From: an uncultured Clostridia bacterium
GTDB lineage: Bacteria > Bacillota > Clostridia > Oscillospirales > CAG-272
Assembly: GCA_946615525.1 (NCBI GenBank)
Contig: CAMOHW010000007.1
Coordinates: 1 to 14,590, forward strand
Direction: 5' to 3'
DNA: 14,590 nt
The notes beneath the pieces were generated by a model, which saw nothing but the letters and a program-made list of their open reading frames with translations, searched no databases and had not been told where the DNA came from. Shown piece by piece: positions 1-5,507 of the stretch. The stretch's first letter is position 1. Each line of letters starts with the position of its first letter. Made by a program: the position numbers and the translations under genes.

Positions 1-697
1 GCTCGTTTTGGTAGCGCAAATGGTCAACCTCCTGCGCGGTAAAGGGACGCACAACATCCATCGCCTTTTCCACATGAAGTTCGCGCGGTTTTCCATCCTT
101 GCCAAGGCGGTTATAATCCCAAATCCGGTAGGTCAGGTCGCAGTTTTGCTGGATTTCGGCAAGCAGGATCCCTTTGCCGATGGCGTGCGGCATTCCGGCG
201 GGAATGAAATAGGTTTCGCCCGCCCGGACGCGGATATGATTCAAAACCGATTCTGTCTTCCCCTCACGGACAGCACGGGCAAAATCGGCGCGGGAAACAT
301 CTTCCCGCAAGCCCATGATCAATTCCGAATCCTCCCCTGCCTCCAGAATATGCCACATTTCGGTTTTTCCGCGATCGTTCTCTACCCGAGCGGCATAATC
401 GTCGTCCGGGTGCACCTGCACCGAAAGGTCATCTCTGGCATCCAGCAGTTTAACAAGCAACGGAAAATCGGTTTCGGGAGCGCCGTATTGCTCAATCACT
501 TCACCAATCCTCTTGCCCTTCCACTCGCCGTTTACAATGCGGTTTTGCTCCTCTCTGCGGACCGACAAAACCCACGCTTCCCCAATGGTTTCAGCATCGG
601 CTTGAACGCCCCATTCGGCAAGGAGGCGTGTGCCGCCCCAAATAGGCGATTTGGTTACAGATTCCAATAGAAGCGGATATGGTTTCATTTGCGTCAT
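1..697 (-). CDS. manA: Mannose-6-phosphate isomerase, class I, short bacterial form (3' end cut by window)
   Basis: This cytosolic zinc enzyme interconverts mannose-6-phosphate and fructose-6-phosphate. The visible 232 residues are the N-terminal part of a protein usually about 310-320 residues long; the rest lies left of the window. Family motifs are clear: WGG near residues 20-22, FPLLVKLLDARDDLSVQVHPDD at about 78-99, TEMWHIL at 112-118, a cupin segment FIPAGMPHAIGKG at about 164-176 and YRIWDYNR at 190-197. By family knowledge Q94, H96, E113 and H171 are the metal ligands and R191 the active-site arginine. GAAGGAG (701-707) lies only 3 bases before the ATG at 697 and 12 bases before the in-frame ATG at 688 (fourth codon), so either start is possible. 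The gene is divergent from the MazF gene and has its own promoter (730-758). Function is confident; the exact start is not. Confidence 0.95.
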   Translation of the reverse strand, partial: MTQMKPYPLLLESVTKSPIWGGTRLLAEWGVQADAETIGEAWVLSVRREEQNRIVNGEWKGKRIGEVIEQYGAPETDFPLLVKLLDARDDLSVQVHPDDDYAARVENDRGKTEMWHILEAGEDSELIMGLREDVSRADFARAVREGKTESVLNHIRVRAGETYFIPAGMPHAIGKGILLAEIQQNCDLTYRIWDYNRLGKDGKPRELHVEKAMDVVRPFTAQEVDHLRYQNE

Positions 698-729
698 GCA
701 CTCCTTCAAAAAAATCTTTTCCGTCCTTT

Positions 730-758
730 ATTTTAACAGATATTCCCAAAAATGTCAA
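730..758 (-). promoter_or_regulatory. Sigma-A promoter of manA
   Basis: On the minus strand a perfect -35 TTGACA (758-753) is followed by a 17-base spacer and a -10 TAAAAT (735-730). Transcription would start near 723, giving a leader of about 25 bases that contains the GAAGGAG ribosome binding site. The match and spacing are seen directly; activity is inferred. Confidence 0.8.
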
Positions 759-932
759 GCCGTTCGCAAAGGAACAGGTATGCAAATTTTGTCATATCCT
801 GTCTATAGGGTTTTGCGGAAAAAACTTCCTTTCCCAAAATGCTCTGAAACCGCTTATGCGCTTCCTTGTTTGGGAATAATAGGGATACCGCAAACCAATT
901 TTGAAAGACAGAATCTTTGAAAACAGAAAGGT

Positions 933-1403
933 ATGGATGAAAAAATGATGACTACTTCCATTCGACGCGGGGATATTTACTACGCCGACCTCAGTCCGGT
1001 CGTTGGCTCCGAGCAAGGCGGGCTTCGCCCGGTGCTGATCATTCAAAACGACATTGGAAACCGTTACAGCCCGACGGTTATTGCCGCGGCAATTACTTCC
1101 CGTCTTTCCAAAACGCATCTTCCCACACACATTGATATTTACGCCGAGCAAGTCGGGCTTGCAAAGGATTCGGTCATCCTTTTGGAGCAGGTCCGCACGC
1201 TGGATAAACGCCGCCTGCGCGATAAAATGGGACATCTGGACCCGATCACAATGAACGAGGTGAACACCGCCATTGCCATCAGTTTCGGCTTGGGTGACGC
1301 ACAGGAGGACGCCGCGGCACGCGCACATCTGCGCGAAGCGCATACCCGTTTTGCCGCCTCGATCGGCGGAAATACCCCTGAGCGCCTGCCGGGGATTTCG
1401 TGA
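933..1403 (+). CDS. mazF: MazF/PemK-type endoribonuclease toxin (NdoA/EndoA-like), C-terminally extended
   Basis: This is a likely sequence-specific mRNA-cleaving ribonuclease of the MazF family. Residues 11-122 closely follow Bacillus Ndo[49 protein letters not shown] and [17 protein letters not shown]32 and T55 align with the catalytic Arg25 and Thr48 of B. subtilis MazF. Ordinary members end near residue 122 here. This one continues for about 34 residues ([21 protein letters not shown] and onward), rich in Ala, Arg and Glu and probably helical. The longest start (933) has AAAGG only 1 base upstream. In-frame ATGs at 945 and 948 have a weak GGAT 6-9 bases upstream and better match the family N-terminus, so the protein may be 151-152 residues. 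No MazE-type antitoxin gene is visible on either side. No good promoter was found in 780-932. Family confidence is high; toxicity here is inferred. Confidence 0.93.
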   Translation: MDEKMMTTSIRRGDIYYADLSPVVGSEQGGLRPVLIIQNDIGNRYSPTVIAAAITSRLSKTHLPTHIDIYAEQVGLAKDSVILLEQVRTLDKRRLRDKMGHLDPITMNEVNTAIAISFGLGDAQEDAAARAHLREAHTRFAASIGGNTPERLPGIS

Positions 1404-1425
1404 GGGTTGGTTGGAGAAAAATGAA

Positions 1426-1452
1426 AGCGGCAAGCCATTTCGGCTTGCCGCT
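1426..1452. terminator. 11-bp hairpin after the MazF gene (weak terminator)
   Basis: AGCGGCAAGCC (1426-1436) and GGCTTGCCGCT (1442-1452) form a perfect 11-bp stem with a 5-base loop, 22 bases after the MazF stop. On the plus strand it is followed by GAAATTATAT rather than a T-run. On the minus strand TTCATTTTTC follows. As a plus-strand intrinsic terminator it is therefore atypical, and it may instead protect the 3' end or act on the minus strand. Confidence 0.5.
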
Positions 1453-1459
1453 GAAATTA

Positions 1460-1504
1460 TATGGGGAACTTTTTATATGTTTTTAGCATAGAATGTTCCC
1501 CATA
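1460..1504. repeat. Inverted repeat with 10-bp arms and AT-rich 25-base loop
   Basis: TATGGGGAAC (1460-1469) is the exact reverse complement of GTTCCCCATA (1495-1504). The loop is nearly all A/T. It lies immediately beyond the preceding hairpin and marks the left side of the hairpin-rich block. Function is unknown. Confidence 0.7.
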
Positions 1505-1647
1505 AATAAAAAGCAAAAAAGACCAGGCAGAAAAATAGATTCAAAAAGTTTATCCCCACCCCCGCGCGGCCCTGCGCCGTCGAGTCCGTTTTGCGGTTCG
1601 GTCGACTGGCTCCCTCCCGCCAAACGGCTCTTTGGGCGCTTCGCTTT

Positions 1648-1676
1648 GCAAAAACGCTCCGCCGGAGCCTTTTTGC
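1648..1676. terminator. Symmetric bidirectional terminator-like hairpin
   Basis: GCAAAAA (1648-1654) pairs with TTTTTGC (1670-1676), and inside it GCTCC (1656-1660) pairs with GGAGC (1664-1668) around GCC, with one C/C mismatch. A GC stem bordered by an A-run and a T-run is the form of an intrinsic terminator usable in both directions. The GC part is only 5 bp, so strength is uncertain. Confidence 0.5.
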
Positions 1677-1689
1677 TTCGCTCACCCTG

Positions 1690-1728
1690 CCACCCCACCG
1701 CGCCATAGGCGCTGTTGGGGTGGTTTTT
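1690..1728 (+). terminator. Intrinsic terminator, plus strand
   Basis: CCACCCCA (1690-1697) pairs with TGGGGTGG (1716-1723), and an inner GCGCC/GGCGC stem (1700-1704 with 1708-1712) closes an ATA loop. Five Ts follow directly (1724-1728). This is the best plus-strand terminator downstream of the MazF gene, about 290 bases after its stop. It implies that either the MazF transcript has a long structured 3' end or a separate short transcript ends here. Confidence 0.7.
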
Positions 1729-1758
1729 GCCGCACGTTCCAATGATGCAACGCCAAAC

Positions 1759-1796
1759 AAATAACGCCACCCGGCTTTTGCCGGATGGCGTTATTT
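1759..1796 (-). terminator. Intrinsic terminator of the tRNA-Pro gene
   Basis: AAATAACGCCA (1759-1769) is the reverse complement of TGGCGTTATTT (1786-1796), with an inner CCGGC/GCCGG stem (1771-1775 with 1780-1784) and a TTTT loop. The arms end in A/T-rich sequence on both sides, so it could work either way. It begins at the last base of the encoded CCA end of the tRNA, so it is assigned to the tRNA transcript. Confidence 0.75.
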
Positions 1797-1871
1797 GGTC
1801 TGAGTGACACGACTTGAACGTGCGGCCTCTACCACCCCAAGGTAGCGCGCTACCAACTGCGCCACACCCAG
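1796..1871 (-). tRNA. tRNA-Pro, anticodon GGG, CCA encoded
   Basis: A full cloverleaf can be folded. The acceptor stem is CTGGGTG/CACTCAG (one G-T pair), the D stem GCGC/GCGC with loop AGTTGGTA, and the anticodon stem CTACC/GGTAG with loop TTGGGGT (anticodon GGG). The variable loop is AGGCC and the T arm GCACG/CGTGT with loop TTCAAGT. Discriminator A is followed by an encoded CCA. A C1-G72 pair and G37 are typical of bacterial proline tRNAs. It would read CCC and CCU codons. The length is 76 bases. It stands alone with its own promoter (1937-1965) and terminator (1759-1796). Confidence 0.96.
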
Positions 1872-1936
1872 ATGCAACTTGATTTCGGGATCACTTTTCG
1901 GCTATCAAAAAGTCCCTTTCCCAAGAGCGCTTTGAT

Positions 1937-1965
1937 ATTATAGCACATTCTTTTCCCCTTGTCAA
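1937..1965 (-). promoter_or_regulatory. Consensus sigma-A promoter of tRNA-Pro
   Basis: On the minus strand a perfect TTGACA (1965-1960), a 17-base spacer and a perfect TATAAT (1942-1937) preceded by TGC (extended -10) are seen. The predicted start near 1930 leaves a roughly 60-base 5' leader before the mature tRNA. A full-consensus promoter is usual for stable RNA genes. It is head-to-head with the plus-strand promoter at 1997-2025. Confidence 0.9.
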
Positions 1966-1996
1966 GACTTCCGCGTAAGATTTTTGTAATAGACAG

Positions 1997-2025
1997 TTGA
2001 AATATTCGTATTCTTCAGGTATAAT
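1997..2025 (+). promoter_or_regulatory. Sigma-A promoter of the DUF5131-DUF1295 unit
   Basis: TTGAAA (1997-2002), a 17-base spacer and TATAAT (2020-2025) are seen. Transcription would begin near 2032. The ATG at 2034 would then be practically leaderless, which supports the ATG at 2073 as the real start of the next gene, with a leader of about 40 bases carrying AAAGGA (2055-2060). Confidence 0.8.
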
Positions 2026-2072
2026 AAGGATAAATGATCCTCCAAAATACCGATAAAGGAACTTTTGTAAGT

Positions 2073-2816
2073 ATGGCAATTTGGAATCCATGGCACGGTT
2101 GCCGCAAAATCAGTCCCGGGTGTGCAAACTGTTATGTTTACCGAAGGGACGAAAGCATTGGCAAAGATGCCGGCATCATTACAAAAACAGGCGATTATGA
2201 CCTGCCCATCCGAAAAAACAGACAGGGTGAATACAAGCTCTCGGCAACCGACGGCACTGTATATGCCTGCATGACCTCGGATTTCTTTTTGGCAGAAGCC
2301 GACGAGTGGCGGCAATTTTGCTGGAACATGATACGCGAAAGAAAAGATTTGTCATTTCATATCATCACCAAGCGGATCGATCGGTTTCTTCAATGTATTC
2401 CTCCCGATTGGGGCGACGGCTGGGATCATGTGACCATTTGCAGCACCTGCGAGAACCAGGACCGGGCCGATTACCGGCTTCCCCTTCTGCTCTCCCTTCC
2501 CATCAAGCACCGGCAAATCATCTCAGAGCCGATGCTGGGCGAAATCACTTTGGGAAAATACCTCCAAACCGGGAAAATTGAGCATATCACCTGCGGCGGC
2601 GAGTCCGGGCCGAATGCAAGGCCATGCGACCTGAACTGGATCCTCAAAGTGCGTAGCGAGTGTATGCAATTCGGCGTTCCCTTCACCTTCAAGCAAACCG
2701 GCGCGCTGTTCATCAAAGACGGAAAAACCTATCATATCGAGCGTAAATATCAAATGTCGCAAGCAAAAAAATCCGGATACAGTTATGATCCAAAGCAGGA
2801 AAAGAGGAATACATGA
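2073..2816 (+). CDS. DUF5131 family protein (phage Gp37/Gp68-like, three-Cys motif)
   Basis: This 247-residue protein belongs to the Gp37/Gp68-type DUF5131 family, whose function is not established. Family hallmarks are present: NPWHGCRKISPGCANCY near the N-terminus, with cysteines 10, 17 and 20 in C-x6-C-x2-C spacing, and a central CENQDRADYRLPLLL followed by SEPMLGEI. The C-terminal GGESGPNARP and GVPFTFKQTG blocks are also family-typical. The spaced cysteines suggest an iron-sulfur or zinc site, possibly radical-SAM related, but the spacing is not the classical C-x3-C-x2-C. ATG 2073 is chosen over 2034 because the latter coincides with the predicted transcription start, while 2073 has AAAGGA 12 bases upstream and the family-like MAIWNPWHGC start. 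The stop overlaps the start of the next gene (ATGA). The usual neighbour of this family, a TcmP-type protein, is absent. Confidence 0.88.
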   Translation: MAIWNPWHGCRKISPGCANCYVYRRDESIGKDAGIITKTGDYDLPIRKNRQGEYKLSATDGTVYACMTSDFFLAEADEWRQFCWNMIRERKDLSFHIITKRIDRFLQCIPPDWGDGWDHVTICSTCENQDRADYRLPLLLSLPIKHRQIISEPMLGEITLGKYLQTGKIEHITCGGESGPNARPCDLNWILKVRSECMQFGVPFTFKQTGALFIKDGKTYHIERKYQMSQAKKSGYSYDPKQEKRNT

Positions 2817-3697
2817 ATACAAACGGTCAAATGAAAGATAAAAGTGAATACCAAAAAGGGCTGCTTGTCGACGCACTTGCCTATCTCTGCGCCTTCGGTG
2901 TTGCTTTGATCCCCTTTCTGTTCATCAAAAACCTGTTTGCCGCAACGGCGGCGTTTACAGCCACCGCTACCCTGCTGCTTTTTGCGGTATCGGTCATTTT
3001 TTCGGATGTTTCCATTTATGATCCCTATTGGAGCGTGGCTCCCCCGGTCATGCTTCTTGCGGTCATGGTCAAATACCGCTTGTGGAATGTAAACGCAATC
3101 ATTCTGCTTGCTCTCGTTGGGATTTGGTCTTTCCGCCTGACGGCAAACTGGCTCTCCACCTACAAGGGGCTGGGGCATGAAGATTGGCGCTATGCCATGT
3201 ATCGCAAAAAGTACCCTCCTTTTGTATTTCAGATCATCAGCTTTCTCGGGCTTCATTTTATTCCAACGATCGTAGTTTATGCGGGGCTGGTGAGCGGATT
3301 GTTTGCCATTCAACAAACCAAATTTGCCTTGCTATCGATCGTCGGCATTCTGGTAATGCTGGCGGCGGTTCTTTTGGAACTCTTTGCCGACCGGGCGATT
3401 CACCGGTTTTTGCGCGAACACAAGGGCGAAGGCAAAACCTGCAATGTTTCGGTTTGGAAATACTCCCGTCACCCAAACTATCTTGGGGAAATATCCTTTT
3501 GGGTGGGAATGTATTTGTATTTTTTGGCACTCTGCCCCATAATATGGTATTGCGGGCTTGGCTTTTTGACGATCGTTTTGCTCTTTTTGACCATTTCGAT
3601 CCCCATGATGGAAAAACACAATTTGGAACGCCGCAGCGATTATGCGGCATACAAAGCCACTACATCTATGCTCTTATTATTGCCCAAAAAGAAGTAA
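2813..3697 (+). CDS. DUF1295 (steroid 5-alpha-reductase-like) integral membrane protein
   Basis: This 294-residue polytopic membrane protein belongs to the DUF1295 family, which is related to 3-oxo-5-alpha-steroid 4-dehydrogenases and isoprenylcysteine methyltransferases. Diagnostic blocks are YDPYWSVAPP in the N-terminal third, LTANWL...GHEDWRY in the middle and the C-terminal VWKYSRHPNYLGEISFWVGMY, followed by a last EKHNLERRSDYAAYKATTS segment. The C-terminal block is where relatives bind NADPH or the methyl donor. Roughly seven or eight hydrophobic segments are visible, including residues 18-40, 43-65, 92-110, 140-165, 170-192 and 225-265. The start overlaps the DUF5131 stop by 4 bases, and GAGG (2804-2807) is 5 bases upstream, so the two genes are translationally coupled. 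It probably reduces a lipid or prenyl-type double bond in the membrane; the substrate is unknown. Confidence 0.9.
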   Translation: MNTNGQMKDKSEYQKGLLVDALAYLCAFGVALIPFLFIKNLFAATAAFTATATLLLFAVSVIFSDVSIYDPYWSVAPPVMLLAVMVKYRLWNVNAIILLALVGIWSFRLTANWLSTYKGLGHEDWRYAMYRKKYPPFVFQIISFLGLHFIPTIVVYAGLVSGLFAIQQTKFALLSIVGILVMLAAVLLELFADRAIHRFLREHKGEGKTCNVSVWKYSRHPNYLGEISFWVGMYLYFLALCPIIWYCGLGFLTIVLLFLTISIPMMEKHNLERRSDYAAYKATTSMLLLLPKKK

Positions 3698-3701
3698 CCA
3701 C

Positions 3702-3742
3702 CGCTCGCACGGAAAAACTCTGTGCGAGCGTTTTGCTTTTTT
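3702..3742 (+). terminator. Intrinsic terminator after the DUF1295 gene
   Basis: CGCTCGCAC (3702-3710) pairs with GTGCGAGCG (3722-3730) in a perfect 9-bp stem with an 11-base loop. TTTTGCTTTTTT follows. It lies 4 bases past the stop codon and separates this unit from the fak operon. Confidence 0.9.
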
Positions 3743-3779
3743 CGGGATTTTTTGGGGTATGCGAATTTGCAAAAGGATA

Positions 3780-3808
3780 TTGTAATATGAAGAAAAATGT
3801 GATATAAT
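3780..3808 (+). promoter_or_regulatory. Sigma-A promoter of the fakA-fakB-GNAT-plsX-acpP operon
   Basis: TATAAT at 3803-3808 is preceded by TGA (extended -10). TTGTAA (3780-3785, 4 of 6 matches to -35) lies upstream with a 17-base spacer. The predicted start is near 3815, which coincides with the first base of the stem-loop at 3815-3856. No other promoter is visible within the operon. Confidence 0.75.
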
Positions 3809-3814
3809 AGGAAA

Positions 3815-3856
3815 GAATGGGTCGAAAAATCGGGAAACCGATCGAATCCCCCATTC
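3815..3856 (+). promoter_or_regulatory. Structured 5' leader stem-loop of the fak operon
   Basis: GAATGGG (3815-3821) pairs with CCCATTC (3850-3856), TCGA (3822-3825) with TCGA (3842-3845), and TCGG (3830-3833) with CCGA (3838-3841), closing a GAAA tetraloop. Two four-base internal loops or bulges (3826-3829 and 3846-3849) interrupt the stem. It would sit exactly at the 5' end of the mRNA, about 40 bases before the fakA start. Such terminal hairpins often stabilise mRNA; a regulatory role is possible but unproven. Confidence 0.55.
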
Positions 3857-3898
3857 GCCAGAAAACTGTTTGACAGGAAAGAGAGGAAACCGGCTCGG

Positions 3899-5497
3899 AT
3901 GTCAACCGAAAAAATCAACAGCCAAAAATACAGAGTTCTCCTATCCGGAGGATTTCAAAAGCTGGAAGAAAAATGCGACCAGATCAATAAGCTGAATGTG
4001 TTCCCGGTTCCGGATGGCGATACCGGCGACAATATGCTGATGACCCTGCAAAGCGGTCTTGCGGAAACGATTGCGGACGGGGACATGAACCTGCTTTGCG
4101 AAGCCCTTTCCAAAGGAATGCTTTACGGCGCGCGCGGAAATTCGGGCGTGATCTTATCCCGCTTCTTTTACGGAATGAACGGTTATTTTGCAAGTTGCAA
4201 GGACACAATTTCACCCGATACATTTATTGCCGGATTGGAACACGGGGTAACCGAGGCGTATGCGGCGGTATCCAACCCAAAGGAAGGAACCATCCTCACC
4301 GTCATGCGCGAAACGACCAACGCGGTAAAACAAAACGCACCTGCTGACTTTGAAACGTTGTTCAATCTTGCAATTAACGCGGCGGCAGATGCACTGAAAA
4401 AAACGCCCGAACAACTGGAAGTGCTGAAAAACGCCGGTGTGGTAGATTCGGGCGGCGCCGGATTTTTATGTATTCTGGAAGGAATGAAGAGTGCGCTGGA
4501 AAGCGGGGCTACATATACCGTCAATTCAAGCAAAGCGTCCGTTCGGGAGATGACCGCAGAGGATGAAATGCTTGGCTACTGCACCGAATTCATTTTGCAA
4601 GTGATGGAGAAAGAGCCCTTTGTGCTGGATGAATTCAAATCATTTCTGAACTCCATCGGCAATTCGGTGGTTGCCTTTCAAAACGGCAACATTGTCAAGG
4701 TCCATGTGCATACCTTCCGCCCCGAGGAAGTGTTGGGCAAGGCACACCGGTTTGGCGAGTTTTTGACTTTGAAAATTGAAAACATGACCGTTATGCATAG
4801 CGAATCGGTTGTGGAAAATGATTTTGAGATCCCCGCGCAAAAAAGCAAATACGGTCTGGTGGCTGTGGCGTGCGGAGAAGGGATCAAGGAAATGCTTGCA
4901 AACGGCGGTTGCATTGTGGTTGACGGCGGAAAAAGCATGAACCCCTCCGCGCAGGATATTCTGAACGGCATCAAACAGGCAAGCGCCGAAACGGTGTTTG
5001 TTTTCCCCAATCATAAAAACGTCTTTCTGGCTGCAAACCAAGCCAAAGAGATGTGCGATTTCTGCCAGGTCGTTGTCATCAAGTCCCAGGATATCGGACA
5101 CTGTTACCATGCGATCCCGTTTTTGGATATGAGCTTATCGGTAGATGAATTGACCGGTTGCTTTGAAGCGGCGATCGACCTTGGAAAAACCGTTCAGGTC
5201 GCAAAAGCCATTCGCTCTTGTGAAGAAAACGGCATTACGGTCCACGAGGGCGACTGGCTTTGCTTTGACCGCGACCGGATACTGGTCGCTGAAAAAAGCC
5301 AAAACGATTCGATTATCAAGCTCTTCCAAAGCCTTGAAGAAACGCCTGATGTAGTCATCATGCTCGTGGGCGAGGATCAATCGCAGGAAGACGCCTCTGC
5401 ACTGGCAGAACAACTGATGGATTTACTTCCGGATACGGAATGGATCACAATAAACGGCGGTCAGCCGATCTATCATTACACATTTATTATGAGTTGA
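3899..5497 (+). CDS. fakA: Fatty acid kinase catalytic subunit FakA (DhaL/DAK2 domain, YloV family)
   Basis: FakA phosphorylates FakB-bound fatty acids with ATP to give acyl-phosphate for phospholipid synthesis. The 532-residue length fits the family (about 550). The N-terminal DhaL kinase domain (about 1-205) has NVFPVPDGDTGDNM with the Mg-binding aspartates D39, D41 and D44, YGARGNSGVILS at 76-87 and VVDSGGAGFL at 181-190. The middle domain (about 220-300) has C228 in GYCTEF and H269/H271 in KVHVHT, matching the zinc site known in S. aureus FakA. The C-terminal region (about 320-532) has VDGGKSMNPSAQDI and PNHKNVFLAA, typical of the FakB-docking part. GAGAGG lies 12 bases before the ATG, a little far. 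It is the first gene of the operon; its stop is followed within about 10 bases by fakB. Confidence 0.95.
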   Translation: MSTEKINSQKYRVLLSGGFQKLEEKCDQINKLNVFPVPDGDTGDNMLMTLQSGLAETIADGDMNLLCEALSKGMLYGARGNSGVILSRFFYGMNGYFASCKDTISPDTFIAGLEHGVTEAYAAVSNPKEGTILTVMRETTNAVKQNAPADFETLFNLAINAAADALKKTPEQLEVLKNAGVVDSGGAGFLCILEGMKSALESGATYTVNSSKASVREMTAEDEMLGYCTEFILQVMEKEPFVLDEFKSFLNSIGNSVVAFQNGNIVKVHVHTFRPEEVLGKAHRFGEFLTLKIENMTVMHSESVVENDFEIPAQKSKYGLVAVACGEGIKEMLANGGCIVVDGGKSMNPSAQDILNGIKQASAETVFVFPNHKNVFLAANQAKEMCDFCQVVVIKSQDIGHCYHAIPFLDMSLSVDELTGCFEAAIDLGKTVQVAKAIRSCEENGITVHEGDWLCFDRDRILVAEKSQNDSIIKLFQSLEETPDVVIMLVGEDQSQEDASALAEQLMDLLPDTEWITINGGQPIYHYTFIMS

Positions 5498-5507
5498 GGT
5501 GAGGAAA

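Larger units (their letters stand above)
1426..1796. other. Gene-free block densely packed with inverted repeats
   Basis: The stretch between the MazF gene stop (1403) and the tRNA (1796) holds no convincing gene. It contains at least five inverted repeats: 1426-1452, 1460-1504, 1648-1676, 1690-1723 and 1759-1796. A GC-rich core (about 1555-1700) has a weaker nested pairing: GTCGA at 1579-1583 with TCGAC at 1602-1606, enclosing CCG/CGG at 1586-1588 and 1594-1596. An 8-base direct repeat GCTTCGCT flanks the 1648-1676 hairpin. Open frames on both strands exist here only because the core is GC-rich and lacks stops; they have no ribosome binding site and low-complexity Arg/Ala-rich products. It may be a dispersed intergenic repeat, a structured RNA or stacked terminators; the sequence alone does not decide. 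Confidence 0.6.

Noticed and set aside
8..670. Plus-strand 220-codon open frame at the left edge
   Set aside because: Antisense to manA, whose motifs and promoter are unambiguous.
875..880. AATAAT as a -10 box for the MazF gene
   Set aside because: No acceptable -35 sequence lies 16-18 bases upstream, so I did not annotate a promoter.
679..920. Small plus-strand frames before the MazF gene, checked as a missing antitoxin
   Set aside because: No ribosome binding site, a composition unlike an antitoxin, and overlap with the manA promoter and start.
792..1433. Minus-strand 213-codon open frame opposite the MazF gene, considered as an antitoxin
   Set aside because: It is antisense to the toxin coding sequence, has no MazE or ribbon-helix-helix features, and starts within a region lacking a ribosome binding site.
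1473..1770. Two overlapping minus-strand 95-codon frames in the hairpin-rich gap
   Set aside because: Both are open because the core is GC-rich; they span several terminator-like hairpins, have low-complexity Arg/Ala-rich products and no ribosome binding site. More likely a structured non-coding stretch.
3866..3876. CTGT-TTG-ACAG short palindrome before fakA, considered as a fatty acid regulator (FabT/FapR) site
   Set aside because: Only 4-bp arms and at most a half-match to the FabT pattern; no FapR-like 17-base repeat is visible.
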